Below, in pieces: positions 10,811 through 23,491 of a stretch of 64,000 nt of DNA. The DNA lies in assembly GCF_004664715.2 (NCBI RefSeq), contig NC_051074.1:15911678-15975677 (forward strand), in the 5' to 3' direction. Below the pieces are notes generated by a model that did not search any database, was not told the origin of the DNA, and worked only from the letters and a program-made list of their open reading frames with translations. Every line of letters starts with the position of its first letter. Position 1 is the first letter of the stretch. The stretch comes from Peromyscus leucopus (lineage: Eukaryota; Chordata; Mammalia; Rodentia; Cricetidae). Both the position numbers and the translations under genes were made by a program.

Positions 10811-13800
10811 TTCTAGATTTAAAGCTCCATAGCTACAGACTCCTTTTGTGAGTATCTGAGTATTTTCTTGGATTAAATATTTTAACATTAGATAGTAGAA
10901 CTTAAATACAATTTTTATAATGGATAAGAAAACTTCTTTCAGTAATTTTAGAACCTAATAACCACAAGGAGACTTAGAAAGATAATTATAAGATGGCAAC
11001 TGATGTTATTCTTCAGGTCAGCAAAATATACTAAGATTTCCCATTTTATTTTAGTAGAGATGTGATAAATAAACTGATTGTAATTTTTACTTATCTTTAG
11101 TGGAATATTATGTAATCTATGCCTAGAATAATAAATACTAGCTTTTCTGACTGTTTGCTAGAGCACTGTGTTTTCAAGAGGAAATGGAAGAGTGAATTTC
11201 TTGTGTTAGCAATTCTGTACTGTCAAAATTTAAACAATTTGGCAGAGTTATCCCATGCATTGGATAACCTATCATCATGCTTTATACCAGAGTCTAGCTG
11301 CTTTATCTTTTCAGTGATTCATAAATGGTTCCATAACATTTCCATGCAGCTACCCTACACACATTTTTCTGGTTACACCTTTTAAAATGTTACAATTGAT
11401 TGAGGCATATATTTTCATAACAGTTTTCCATCTTTTATATCATGTTTCTCATTTTATGTATTAAAATATGAATCTGACTATAGTAATAAAAGAACTTTCA
11501 CAACAAAATGTTTAAGGTATGTGTGATAAGCATTTCAAGTTATCACAGACATTGGCAATTTAGACATATAAAGTTTTCTGGTAAAACACTTGATGATAAA
11601 TAAATGCCATAGAGTCCCTCTAAATTTCATATTCATCATTCCACTTTCAGTGGGCCAGCTGGAGCCTATACTCTGCGTTCCATCAATTAGTTTTTAATCT
11701 ACTTACATACCTTGCAACTACCTCCATTTATTGGATTTATCCCTGTACAGGGAAGATCCTTTCATTCTATGACATATTTAAAATGTTTCAGTATAAAGAG
11801 AATTTCAGAAGAGGCACAATAGATATACTTTCTCCTCTTTAACCCTCAGAGTGTAAAAGTAACCCTCTGGACATTACATAATAAAATAAATCTTAGAAGA
11901 ATATGAAAGATACAGAGAAGGGGACTTAGAAATGTGAGTTCCAGGATCACAAGGGAAGATAGTTTTTTCTGGACTTTTTGTTGTTTCATTTATCCCTCAC
12001 CAGTTGTTAGAAAAGTTTTCAACCAGTAACTGCTAACTAACTTAAAGGGAGACAAAATCTTCAAAGTCTTCCTGTGAGATTTTTTTTCTCTTGACATGGA
12101 GACCTGCTAAGAAAAAGAAACTCAGACAATTACTGGCCCACACTGAGGAACACGATGGGATGGGGAAAATCAAAACATTAGCAATTAAGGAAATATAACT
12201 GAATGGGTTAAAAAAACTACTGTAAAATAATGATAATAGCAAATTATCTAAATAGAAATAAAGAAATAAAAGTGGTAATTCTGGAACATTAAGGAGCAAT
12301 AACTAAGAATAGAAAGAATATATGTGAGTGAAAATATGGTTTTTAAATTTCTGAACATCTAAAATATTTTTCACAGTCAGGTATTGTTAATGCAGTTCTT
12401 AAAAGAAATAATTAGGATAGGGTAGTTTTAACAGAAACTAGAATAGATAAAACAATAATGCATACTGTACATTCTGAACAGTACTAGAGACTGCGTAGAT
12501 TTTAAGAATATGGATTCATTTTGGCTCTTAATTTTGGAATTTGAAATACAAGCAGCCACATCTGGTCAGATGGCCTTCTTGAGGACAGATTCCTGAAATG
12601 GTACAAGACATCACATCATGAAAGACAGGTGACTTACTTTTATGTGTTTTCTCCCACCTCCTTTTTTTCTCTCTTGCTCTTTCCTCATTTAAAGCCTTCA
12701 GGATTAATTTATTAGTGCTCTGGTTTGATCACTTTACTTAACCCTACTCACCTCTCAATGGCTTCATATTATTATTATAAAATAATTTCAGTTTATCATG
12801 TTTCACATGCATATTGGGCATATAATCAATAATATGTATATGGTTAAGCAAAAATAATTAAATTGTACACAAGAGGACTCTGAAAAATTGAATAGATAAC
12901 TAAAAATTGCATTTTAAACATGTCTGAGTAAGCCATCAGGAGAAAAGAAACCGGAATTAAAGAAACAAATAAACGAAAGAAATAGTAAAGTTAAGCTTCA
13001 TGTGTTAATGATTACATAAATTCAAATAATTAAAGAAAACTTCTTAAAAATGATCCAAAATGCCACACTAATTTCTTCCAAGCAACAAAGTAATAGCAAA
13101 GCACTCAAAGGATTAGATCACCATAGGGAAATTACTGCCTTTGGCAGAAATATGTTTTATCATGTGTTTTAGCTTTAGTTGTTAGCAAAGAAACATTTCT
13201 ACACTTGTTAATAATGGATCAAAACCTAAAATAATAGTATTATTTATGGCCCAGAAAAGCCAAGAATATAAACTTTTCAGCATTCATCATTAAAATTTAT
13301 TAAAACTTAATAATTCACTAATTGATTCCTAATGATGGTTTTTGTTCTACATATACAGAGTTAAATATTTGTGAAACAATAAAAATAAATATTTTTCTCT
13401 GTCCTTCTCCAGACTGTTTGTGGATGTTTTCAGGTCAATGTTCTCTTTCTGGTACATTCACTACATCTCCGCTAATCCATGTAAACATGATTCCTGTATT
13501 TCATGGTGTAATGAACTCTAATTATCACATTAACACTGACCTTATTCAATTTTATAATTAAAATGCCTTCATATTGGAATCTTTCAATATGAGAATCAGG
13601 TCATCACTCTAAATGGCTCAATGAATGACATGCAATGCCTATCTATATTTAAATAGTGTTTAAGCTTATTCTTCTAAATTTAAGCACAAAAATACAGCCA
13701 TTTAACAAGCCATGAGATAATAAGCAGATTTTCAGCATCAGGAATATTATATCAGATGTAGAAGAAAACCAAGGGCCTGGCCATGGTTTCAATAGTCCCA

Positions 13801-14716
13801 AAGGGATAATCTCATGACTTGCACAAGCTGTGAAAAATAGAAACCTTTACAATACACAGACAACCCTTGGGAGCAAAGATCAATATTCTTAGTTTTAGAC
13901 TAACTCATCTATTTTTAAGTAAGATATTTTACTGGCAAACAACAGACTCAGTTATTTTCTTAATGAAAATACCTAAGATAGAGGATGAATCTATAAAAAA
14001 CTTTCTTAACAGATGGAATCAAAATACTCAGCAAATCCTTATAATGATTTCAGACAGCTCACTGTCTTTTAACACATGGCACTCTTGACAGCAAGCTAGG
14101 AGCATAGTTCATTTATAGTTATCATGTATTTATGAGGCAACATGGAACAAGTACATAATGCATGTTAAATGAATATCTTTGTCCATATAAGAACTATGGA
14201 TCTCATTTAAAAATCATTTATCTGAGTTACAAGAAGGAAATAATGCTATCAACTAACCAGAGACTCTTGAACATGACCCAACATCATTTTTATCTCCTGA
14301 ATGAAGATGAGTGATCCTGTTTTAGAGTGAATAAGATTCCTGCAAAGCTTGAGCCACATGAAATAAACCTCCTAAAACATTTTTACACTTTTTTCTTAAG
14401 TTGTCCTATTAGCACAGAAGTACTTTACATAATAATTTGATGAGTTGATATCATTAAAGACTAATCTACAGAAGAAAAAAATTAATTTCTGTAAGTATCT
14501 TTAAGGAAAGATTTCGCCAAAATTGTAGAAATTTTATAGATGTTAAACAACTATGCATTGAATCTACTTATTCTAAGAAAAATATCTTCTATATTTTTAT
14601 TGTTTCATGTCTATAATTCATGTAACAAAAAGAATCATATAAATAGCACAAAAACAAAACACAGGCTACAATAATAAATATACAGCAATAATGAAAATTT
14701 ATTTGGCTACAGCTAA
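10811..14716. other. Long AT-rich stretch, no gene seen
   Basis: About 3.9 kb with no recognisable gene or young repeat. Frames at 11,119-11,385, 12,042-12,299, 13,322-13,561 and 13,867-14,088 are under 90 codons, AT-rich, without domains and without flanking splice logic. Confidence 0.45.
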
Positions 14717-14722
14717 CAAAGA

Positions 14723-15073
14723 TGTAGCTGGAGAGCTTCTCTCTAGGTCCCACCAAGCCCCCTCAGTCCCACAACTCACCTATAAAATAATCACTCAGAT
14801 GCTCATATTATTTAACTGTTCGGCCATTATCTCAGGCCTACCATTGTCTAGCTCTTATTCTTTTACTAAGTCCATTTCTGTTCATCTATATGTTGCCATG
14901 TGACTCATGGCTTTATCTGTTGCCTCTACATGATGTTCCCTGAAGGGCAGCTGGTGTCTCCTTCCTCTGCCTTCCTGTCCTTTTCCTCTCTCCTCTCTGC
15001 TAGTCCCACCTATACTTCCTGCTTTGTTACTAGCCAATCAGGGTTTCATTTATACAGAGCAATATCCACAGCA
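14723..15073 (-). repeat. 3' LTR of the 14.7-kb provirus
   Basis: A 351-bp LTR that reads TGCTGTGGATATTG on the minus strand and ends in CAGCTACA. It has a CCAAT-type motif (attggct) and closely matches the copy at 17,286-17,620, with scattered substitutions and small indels. Confidence 0.9.
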
Positions 15074-17265
15074 CTTCCCCTTTTCTTCTTTTTCAAAAAG
15101 GAAGGTTTTAACTTTAACATAGTAAAATTACATATAACAAAACAATTATCAAGCAAGAATTACAGTTACAATATTAAAGAAGATATCTATCTTATATTTG
15201 TGAGTCTTAGGTTTTATATCTAACTTATCTTTTATCATAACTAAGGAGATTTGTAACTATCTAGGTTCAACTACATCAAAGAACTCAGAAGGATTTAATA
15301 CTACCTGAGAAACAGGAGAAGGGTGCAAGCAAATTTTGGGAGTCTTACAGGGTAGACAGAGACAGCTGGCAGTCTGTACAGTCATCCAAAGTTCTCTTAT
15401 AAAGTTGGGGCATCTGTCTTCAGCCCACAGGGCTAGAGTCTTTTGGTCATTTTTTTTTCAGTGTCCTATAGAATGTCTGGCAGTTTCCTCTGCAAAGCAG
15501 TGACGTGAAGGACTATTTTGTCAAGCAAAGTTCAGTGGTCACCTTTCTATGGGTCCTACATGTCCAGTTGATCAAGAAGTCCAGGCAAGAACAGTTTCTT
15601 GTCCAAATGGCTGTTTTTGCCAAGGTGAAGATAAACTCCATATGGAGTGTCTTCTATGCCCATCCTCCTCTCTGAAGTAAATCGGTGCTGCCAGGAGCAG
15701 ACATGTCTCAGTATCCAGAAAGTCTAAATTTTTTAAATATTTTAAATGCCATATTCTATAGGTCTTTAAAGTGTTTGAAGAACACCTATCTATCTGAAAT
15801 ATATCTATGTATACCTAGAAGACTTAACTAACATGGCTAAGAGTATGATTATCATAGGTGACTAATTATTAATCTATTTTTAATTATCCATTACAATTTT
15901 AAATGAGCTGTACAAACATAGCACCTTAAACAAGAGTAGAAATATACACACAGTACAACAAAATTAACTTTAAGTTTGTATCAATAAACTAAAATCTATA
16001 CCAATACAAAACATTTTAAACAAGTTGTTGCTCTTTAAAATAGGTTTAGTAATTTACCCTTTTATCCTATCATATCTCTATCATATTCCCTTTTCTTCTG
16101 TAGAAAGAGATTGTATTTATAATTAACCTGTTTTAAATAAAAATATTGTTTTTTCTCTGTCCCACACCAGAGGGCTCTTCTGATTTGGGACACAAGAATC
16201 TCTTAACCTTTTATTTTAGCAGTATGCTTGGTTTTAGAGAGGGAGTGAGCCAATTTCATCTCCAAAGCCAGCTTGGTATATTTGGGAATTTGGGTGTAGC
16301 TTCTTTTACTACTTCCTGCTGGAAGGGGGCGCTGTATCTTATGGGTACATAAAGAAAATTTTAGGATCATGGAGTAGTCCGTGAGGGTGTATCATCTGAG
16401 CCAGTTGCCTTGAATCTGATCTGGATGTTGGATCATCTGGGCCATGGTGTTATCAGAGACCTTTCAGGGGGTTTTGGCTGGTCAAACCTGATTTATCTTA
16501 ATCTGGAACAAATCCATAGGCTCTGGCTTTCTGTGGAAAAAAAAGCAGAGCCTCCTTTCCAAAGCAACATATCCTTATATCCAAATTTTGAAGTCAAGGT
16601 ACCTTTAAAATATACATTTAGGCATAACTCAACAGCTTTTGCAATCAAATGTTTTTCTTCAGTTATGAATATCAAAGAGAACATAACCCAGATTCTCTGT
16701 GTGATAGCCATCTTTATGTGGCTTATTACCCTTACTGTTTCTTTAAAGACTTTATTTTTTAAAACTATTTGTTTATATAACTGCATACATTCCTTTTTTT
16801 TCTCTTTCAAGCCTACATATATTTTTACATACATTGTAAACTATTCCATCTGAATCAGTCTTATTGTGAACCTATTGCTTTAAACTGCAGCATTTGTAAG
16901 ACTGAAATGGCTGTGGCTGCTGGCTCCGCCCACTTCAGCTTCCCAATATGGCAGTGGTATGTTTTCTGCCAGCTCTGGGAGCCATCAACTCTCAGAAATA
17001 GTAGGTCTATGCTTCTATCAAAGCATCATGCAGCCCAGAAACCTCTTTTTTGTTTTGTACTAGCAAAGGCTAAATCCACCAGGCAGTGTAATGTGCCACT
17101 TGTAGAGGCCTCATTCCCACCATACTTCAGGTAGAGTGAGCACACCAGGAACCTGCCATAGTAGCTCAAACACGCAGGCTGCCACTAACTTGCGAAAGAC
17201 AACTAGGAAGCTGTTTTAGCTCTGTTTTAGAATCTTTTTTCTCAGGTTTTAGGTGGAAACTCTTG

Positions 17266-17283
17266 CCAACCTGTTGGGTGCCA
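17266..17283 (-). other. Primer-binding site, tRNA-Lys-like
   Basis: The minus-strand sequence tggcacccaacaggttgg lies 2 bp inside the 5' LTR. It resembles the tRNA-Lys-type PBS of betaretrovirus-like elements with several substitutions. Confidence 0.65.
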
Positions 17284-17285
17284 TT

Positions 17286-17620
17286 TGTAGCTGAAGAGCT
17301 TCTCTCTAGGTCCCACCAAGCCCCTGCAGTCCCACAACCCACGTATAAAATAATTACTCAGATACTTATAATACTTAAACTGATAAGTCATTATCTCAGG
17401 CCTACCATTGTCTAGCTCTTACTCTTATACTAAGTCCATTTCTGTTAATCTATATGTTGCCACATGTTGTGTGGCTTTACCTGTTACCTCTACATGATGT
17501 TCCCGGAAGGGCAGCTGGTGTCTCCTTCCTCTCCTTTTCCTCTCTCCTCTCTGCTAGTCATGCCTATACTTCCTGCCTGGCCAATCAGCGTTTTATTTAT
17601 ACTGAGTGTTATCCACAGCA
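17286..17620 (-). repeat. 5' LTR of the 14.7-kb provirus
   Basis: A 335-bp LTR that pairs with 14,723-15,073. It begins TGCTGTGGATAAC on the minus strand and ends ...CAGCTACA. The duplication caaaga follows directly on the plus strand. Confidence 0.9.
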
Positions 17621-17752
17621 CAAAGAAATTTTTAAGAAGCAGAATTTATACTACTTAGCTGTCTAAAATTGCTCTGCTTTATATTAATTTAATGTGTATA
17701 AATCAACATTAAAAATTTTACAAGTATTTTTGTTATTTTAATTATACGTATA

Positions 17753-18180
17753 TGTAGATGTAGCCAACCGTCTTATTAAATAAGAAACACAGAACCAATG
17801 TAAAAGAGGAAGCCAAGAGGTCAGAGCTCAGAGCTAAAATCTTACCCTTCCTGCTGTGCTCCTAGCTCTCCAAAAGAGAGATACTTCCTGTGTGTATATC
17901 TTTTCATAGTAATTTTGTTCTGCCTTCTCATTGGTTGTAAACCCAAACATGTGACTGCCTCATCACTGCCTGTATGTACAGCCCTCTAGGTCTTAAAGGC
18001 ATATGTCTCCAATGCTGGCTGTATCCCTGAACACACAGAGATCTATGGCATTAAAGGCATGCGCCACCACCACCATGCTCTGTTGCTCTGTCTATGGCTC
18101 TAATAGTTCTGAACCGCGGGCAACTTTATTTATTAACATACAATTAAAATCACATTTCAGTACAATTAGAATACCACCAC

Positions 18181-18181
<1 letters not shown>
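17753..18181 (-). mobile_element. Solo LTR, same family as the 25.45-kb provirus LTR
   Basis: On the minus strand it starts TGTGGTGGTATTC and ends GGCTACATCTACA. It matches the LTR at 25,452-25,853 along its length, including the blocks 'ttctgccttctcattggttg' and 'ggtcttaaaggcatatgtct'. The flanks are cgtata (17,747-17,752) and tgtata (18,182-18,187), a 6-bp duplication with one C-to-T change. Confidence 0.88.

Positions 18182-18183
<2 letters not shown>

Positions 18184-18228
<45 letters not shown>
18184..18228. repeat. (TA)n microsatellite
   Basis: About 45 bp of alternating TA directly after the solo LTR. It probably expanded from the TGTATA target sequence. Confidence 0.95.
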
Positions 18229-18231
<3 letters not shown>

Positions 18232-18240
<9 letters not shown>

Positions 18241-18398
18241 GTGCATGTGAGAGGAGTTGCTCATGGAGACACAGGATACCTTGGAGCTAGAGTCACAGGC
18301 GATGGTTAGAGTTTTGGTGTGTGTTCTTTTAAGTACACTTGGTTCCTTTCCAGGAACAGTAGATGCTCTTAACCACTGAACCATTTCTCTAAACCTTG
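18232..18398 (-). mobile_element. B2/B3-type SINE fragment
   Basis: The reverse complement carries a degraded tRNA-like A-box region ('agaaatggttcagtggttaa'), which is typical of the B2/B3/ID superfamily heads in rodents. The tail and duplication are not clear. Confidence 0.6.
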
Positions 18399-19351
18399 AA
18401 TTTTGATTTAATTTAAAATTGTGTTTACATAATTTTTATACCTCCTTTTATCCCATCTAACTCCTTCTTTGTTTTATGAATTCCTTCTCAAATTAATGAC
18501 CTCTTCTTTAATTATTATTGTTCTACAAGCAAATCACAAACACACCCACACCCTACTGAGTCTATTTAGTGTTGTTCATATGTACATATATTTAGACACG
18601 ATAATTTGGATGTACAACCTGTTAGAGCAATGGAGAAAACTGATTCACCCTCTCTAAGGAACCATTGATTGCTTGTAACTTTTAGTGTTTGAGTGGAACC
18701 TTGAGAAATTTTCCTCATTTATATTGGCATGTCAACTGGCATGGTCATTATGCAGATCATATTTAGGTAACCATATTGTTGACATTTCTTGGGAACATCT
18801 TCCCTCTCATCCTAGAATACACTACTTAGCAGCTTGCACCCTGGTCTTTCAGTTTTCACAATCTTCTTATCACTTCTTCAGTAATTTTTTTTCCTGTGTC
18901 TTAGATGTAGGAATTAAGCTGTAGATGCCAGAAAATGGGGCTGGACACCATGATATTGGTTATTCTCTGTATTTTAAGCATATTTGAATCTCTGTAATGG
19001 TTTCCATCTGCTGGAGAAGTTTCTCTGATTAGATGTGAGAGCTATACTTACCCATGAGCTTACTTACAGAAACATGGATGATTCAATAGCAACTACCTCA
19101 CAAGGCAGGCCACCCTAGCTTATGTTAGCCTTATGTACATTCACTGTTGTGACCACCTATGTAACATGAGGATAAAAATGCTTTCCTAATGATACCATGA
19201 TAACCCTGTAAACATCATAGGAATCCAGAGAACCTACATAATGACATGATAATAGGCCTGTTCTTGTGACTGTCCCACCTAAGACATGAGAACTGCTCTG
19301 CTTCAAACAGTGCTACATAGGTCCAATCCAGTAGACACAATTATACTATAC
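18399..19351. other. Unique sequence, no gene seen
   Basis: Short frames at 18,469-18,924 show nothing recognisable. No repeat was identified. Confidence 0.5.
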
Positions 19352-19750
19352 TGTTGTGAGATGTTCGATGACACTGTGTGAGTTTGTGTCTCTGTCCTGG
19401 TGCCGGCACAGTGCATCTTCTCATTGGTTTAATAAAGAGCTAAATGGCCAATATATAAACAGGAGAAGATAGATAGGACTACCGGGCAGAGGAAGGAACT
19501 CTGTGAAGAATCTGAGATGTGAGGGGATTCACCAGCAAGATGTGGAGAAGGTTAGTCAGATGTACTTTACTGAGTAGAGGAAATGAGTCTGTGGAAGAAT
19601 GTAGATTAATATAAACAGGTTAATTTAAGTTTTAAGAGCTAGTTGGGAAGAAGCTTAAGCTAAGACAAAGCTTTTATAATTAACAAGAAGCCTCTGTTTC
19701 ACTATTTGGGAGGTGGAGGTCCAGAGAAAATCCAAGTACATTATGCTACA
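19352..19750 (+). mobile_element. Solo LTR, plus strand
   Basis: It begins TGTTGTGAGATG. It contains 'ctcattggtttaataaagagc' (CCAAT-like plus AATAAA) and the 'ataaacaggttaatttaagttttaagagctagttggg' block, which resembles the LTR at 55,783-56,128, and it ends near ATGCTACA. No clean duplication was found, so the ends are approximate. Confidence 0.65.
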
Positions 19751-20911
19751 CACATTTTCCACTTCTTATACCCATTCACGTCTTTCTTCTGTGATATGCT
19801 ATGAGGATTGAAAGTGATAATTACACATATGCAGTTATTCTATTTTGTTTCAAGTTGAGCATTGGGCCATTAGTTATACCTCATAATACCATAGATCATG
19901 CAAACAGATACTTTTTCACCACATTACAACAGTTTTAAGATTCTGAAATATCTGTTGTCTCATAAAAGTATTTCTTTCTTGGGCAGTTGAAAGAAATAGT
20001 GATACATGGTCAATCAATAAAATCTTTATAACATAGTCTGACAGGAACACTGTATTTATTTAATAAAAAATAACAGGGTCCTCCCCTCTATTGTCTGTGA
20101 TTTTCTTAAGCATGAATTTTTATCTGACCTCACAGTAACAAATTCAGGTTCCCTCATATCTAACTGGCCCTAAATCCATGGATTCAGTTGGCAAATTGTT
20201 GATTATACTCTTATTTTCTTGTCATTATTATACAAGCAGACACAGCTTATTTGGCATGTTGATGGTATAATATACAGGATAAACAGTGCTGGTGATAATT
20301 TTCTCACAATTACTTGCAAAGAACTACCTAGAATTTTTAATGGTGTGAGAAACATAAAAGTTGGTATTATATAATGAGACTTTGTATATAGGATCCCTCT
20401 TGGTCTGCTTCCACACATTCTTTGCAAGTATGAATTGATCTTGATACTCAACATCTAAGAAGATATACATCTGTGATTACATCTATGTCTATATCTATTT
20501 CTACATTTTGCCTACATCTATGTCTATCTACATCTACATATATACACCAACACCACTGTACCAGAAAAGTTCCTATTACATGTATCAATTATTCTGTCAA
20601 AAGCCTAATGTTACTTATAGAGTCATAGATAAGGACAAGTTTCTGTTTCAATCTCCACAATCAATAATTATTATTCAAACTTCCTGGCTTCATATCTCCA
20701 TATCTTCATATCTTGGACAACTTGGCATGAGTAAATAATTCTGCAACATTTGAAGATTCCTATTCACCTTTCTGCACATAACTTCTTTTAAAATCAGTAC
20801 TCACAAGTGGAATCTCCAATGGTTGCTTTGAACTTATATTCCAACACTACTTACATCTCCAGTATATTTGTATGTTTTCCTTTTATTCTTTGTGTGTTTG
20901 CTTGTTTGGGG
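19751..20911. other. Unique sequence, no gene seen
   Basis: AT-rich, with a degenerate (CTATAT/CTACAT)n stretch at about 20,480-20,545. No coding signal. Confidence 0.5.
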
Positions 20912-21035
20912 GACACAGTTTTGCTATTTAACCCTAGATGTCCTGGAACTTACTTCATAGACCAGACTGGCATCTAACTCCCAGAAATCTCCCTAGTACA
21001 GAGATTAAATACATGTGCGAAAAGAACCACCACTA
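20912..21035 (-). mobile_element. Diverged B1 SINE
   Basis: The reverse complement retains the B1 order (central box, 'ggccagactggtct'-like and 'gtcctggaac'-like segments), but with many substitutions. It is an old copy. Confidence 0.6.
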
Positions 21036-22621
21036 ATATGCTTTCTTGCAGAAGAAAAACACACATAGGATATTCTCAGAATGCTGGGGTGATAATGTTC
21101 ACTCCTAAAACTAGATTAATTTTAATTTACCTGGGCCATTCTTTACCCATATTCATCTGATGAGAACTGTGTCCCTGGTACTTTTGAAGTTGAAATTAGT
21201 TAGGGACCAGTTAATTTCAACATCCAAATATTTTTCACATTAGTATTATTAACAAGTCTATAACTCATCATTGGAACTCCAGTTACTATATCTGGTGCTT
21301 TAGTGCAGAGGACCTTCCTGCAATTTATGTACTTATTGAACAATTGTTTAGGATTTAAAGATTTTTCTGAGGTTCACAAGCATATAAACATTTAGTTTAC
21401 ACCTCATTCCACTGGAGGAACTCTAGCTTAACACAAACCTTGCTACATTTAAAATTGAGTAATGTGTAGAGTTCCTTTTTTTTGTTGTTCCTTCTCCTGA
21501 TGCCCTTTTGATAACTTCAGCATGCTGGGTGAAATCACTGAGATCTTCTAGCTGTTCCCCTCCTTTACTCTCTCAGGCCTCACTATCTGATTCTTCCCAA
21601 GAATGCTACGTTAAATGTTTTTGTACAATTTTAGAAAGGACTCTGTAGCACATATCTAATTTATATGAACTTTCTTTTGTGTCTTTCCATAGACACAACA
21701 AATCACAAACCAATATCTTTATCTCATCCTTTTTGATGATCCTACTCTAACTCAATTTATCTTGGGTTCTGTTGACCACTATATAGACAACAAGTATTGC
21801 AAAATACTTTTCTTTAAGAGGAATGAGGAAAGTTATTTATACTACACAGAGTACCTGTAGATCGATAAAAGACAGTCTGTCCATGTCCAACTAGTTGAAC
21901 CTCGTTGAGGATATATATCAGGCCAATAGGCAAGTAAGTCAGACAGCTACGTAACTAGAAAATCCAGTCTCTAAAATTGCCTATGTAGAAGCAACTGCAC
22001 CACTGAGAAGTCCCACTACCAACAATTATTTGAATTACGTATGATTATGGAATGATAATGGAGCTCTTAAATTGCTTGTAAAATAACCTGAAGGTTATAA
22101 TAAACTCGAGGACAGTGTGAAACATGTGAGTCTTTCTCTTTCCATGGGAAAAAATATATTATTAAATCCAATCTTGGGAGACTCTTGCATGGGATATCAA
22201 AGTTACTCTTATTCATAATGCTCATGATCATGTCCAATAGATGGGCCAGATGAATCAATAAGTACTGCCCATATTCATAGAAGCAGCATGATGCTTTCTG
22301 AGGAGCAAAATAACTTACTAACTTTTAATAATAGGCTTAAAATAAGATTGAAACAATTACAAGTGAGCCTAAAATTGCCTCAGGTTTGCTATAAGTAAGT
22401 TACTCTCACTTCTTCTACTAAATCAAAAATTATGGTAAGAAATAAGATAACTAAGAAGATACATACCAAGGTTATCAGTATAAAGTGTTAACATTTATAA
22501 ACGTTAAATTTCCCATTCCTAAAATGTATGATGTATACCATATAATTATGATTCTCATGAAGCAAAAGCTACAATTTAGGCAAATAATCACTTCATTATA
22601 AAAGAAAATTCAAGCCTCTGA
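21036..22621. other. Unique sequence, no gene seen
   Basis: No gene or clear repeat is seen. The minus frame at 22,067-22,258 has no recognisable feature. Confidence 0.5.
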
Positions 22622-22660
<39 letters not shown>

Positions 22661-22661
22661 T
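22622..22661. repeat. (TA)n microsatellite
   Basis: About 40 bp of TA with one TG interruption. Confidence 0.95.
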
Positions 22662-22916
22662 CCAAATTTATCTTTCCATACCCACATAACATAAGGATAT
22701 TACAAAAATATCCAATTTTACACATATATTTTAGGTATTTTGATTGCTATGTCAACATTGAACATCTTTGAATGAAACTAAGATCAAACTGAACTTATGC
22801 CTAAAATATGCACATGTAGATATAAATGTAAATGGATATGAAATGATATGGATAGAAGGCCTTGAGCTCATTTTAGCAATTGTATGAACAGTTGCAATTT
22901 CAAAATTCTATGCTAA

Positions 22917-23474
22917 GACCCTGGCCCGGACTTCCTTTCTGGACCAGAGGCCCCCAGCAGACCCTGCAATCTCAACACCCTGTCCCCATGCCCATCCGTC
23001 GGAGACCCCAGCCACTTCCTGAGACCAGCCCCCAGCTCCCATCCTGCCCCAGACTTCTCTTCTGGACAAGAACTCCCATCCTGCCCTGGACTTCCCTTCT
23101 GTACAAGAGCTCCCATCCTGCCCCAGAGTTCCCATTTGGACAAGAGAGCTCTCATTTGGACAAGAGAGAGAGACTTCCTGAATCTGTCATCTGTCTGAAC
23201 CAAGTGTGCTGATAAGACCAGGAACGAACCACAAGGAGATGGGCAGACGTCAAGGCAGAAGTACATACAACAAAATGAAGAGCAATACAGCAACACTGGT
23301 ACCTAGCCCTCCTCCAACATCTAGACCTGAACATCAAAAATTGGAAGAAGCAGGAGAAAACAGCCTTATGAATAACATCATGAAGAAGATAGAGGCTTGT
23401 ATAGAGGAAAAGACAAAAAAAATGGGAAGAACGCTATAAAAAAACTAGAGGAAAGGACAAATAAAGTAGAAAAA
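22917..23474 (+). mobile_element. 3'-truncated L1: 5'UTR plus start of ORF1 only, with TSD
   Basis: A 558-bp GC-richer insert holds L1 5'UTR-type tandem units (about 38-40 bp, built on cccatcctgcccc...ggacaagag, roughly 23,036-23,170) followed by the ORF1 start. Direct repeats flank it: tcaaaattctatgctaa (22,900-22,916) and tcaaaattctatgttaa (23,475-23,491), 16 of 17 identical. L1 copies normally lose their 5' end, but this one keeps the 5' end and lacks everything after early ORF1. AATAAA at 23,460-23,465 sits 9 bp before the end of the insert (gtag then A5). Premature polyadenylation of an L1 transcript followed by ordinary retrotransposition explains it. Confidence 0.85.
23239..23439 (+). 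pseudogene. L1 ORF1p N-terminal fragment
   Basis: The ATG at 23,239 opens a 66-codon frame beginning MGRRQGRSTYNKMKSN. It has a proline-rich stretch, then a Glu/Lys-rich segment that would start the ORF1p coiled coil. It ends at TAA (23,437-23,439) and continues out of frame in recognisable ORF1 style (aaactagaggaaagg). In L1, ORF1p is a trimeric RNA-binding chaperone. This remnant lacks the RRM and C-terminal domains and cannot function. Confidence 0.75.
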
Positions 23475-23491
23475 TCAAAATTCTATGTTAA

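Larger units (their letters stand above)
14723..17620 (-). mobile_element. Complete, coding-dead ERV2-like provirus (2.9 kb)
   Basis: Two LTRs in the same (minus) orientation flank about 2.2 kb of internal DNA. The provirus is bounded by a perfect 6-bp duplication caaaga (14,717-14,722 and 17,621-17,626). A PBS-like site lies next to the 5' LTR at 17,266-17,283 and a purine-rich PPT next to the 3' LTR (reverse complement of cttccccttttcttcttttt, from 15,074). The internal DNA has no recognisable gag, pol or env. It shares non-coding modules with the provirus at 25.5 kb (for example ctgccaggagcagacatgtc near 15,690). It looks like a non-autonomous or internally deleted member that moved with another element's proteins. 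Confidence 0.9.

Noticed and set aside
16410..16853. 147-codon plus-strand frame
   Set aside because: It is antisense to the provirus at 14.7-17.6 kb, with no recognisable motif and AT-rich codon content.
22880..23296. Overlapping Pro/Ser-rich and Gly-rich frames (110 and 127 codons)
   Set aside because: They are translations of the tandem L1 5'UTR units on either strand, not a gene.
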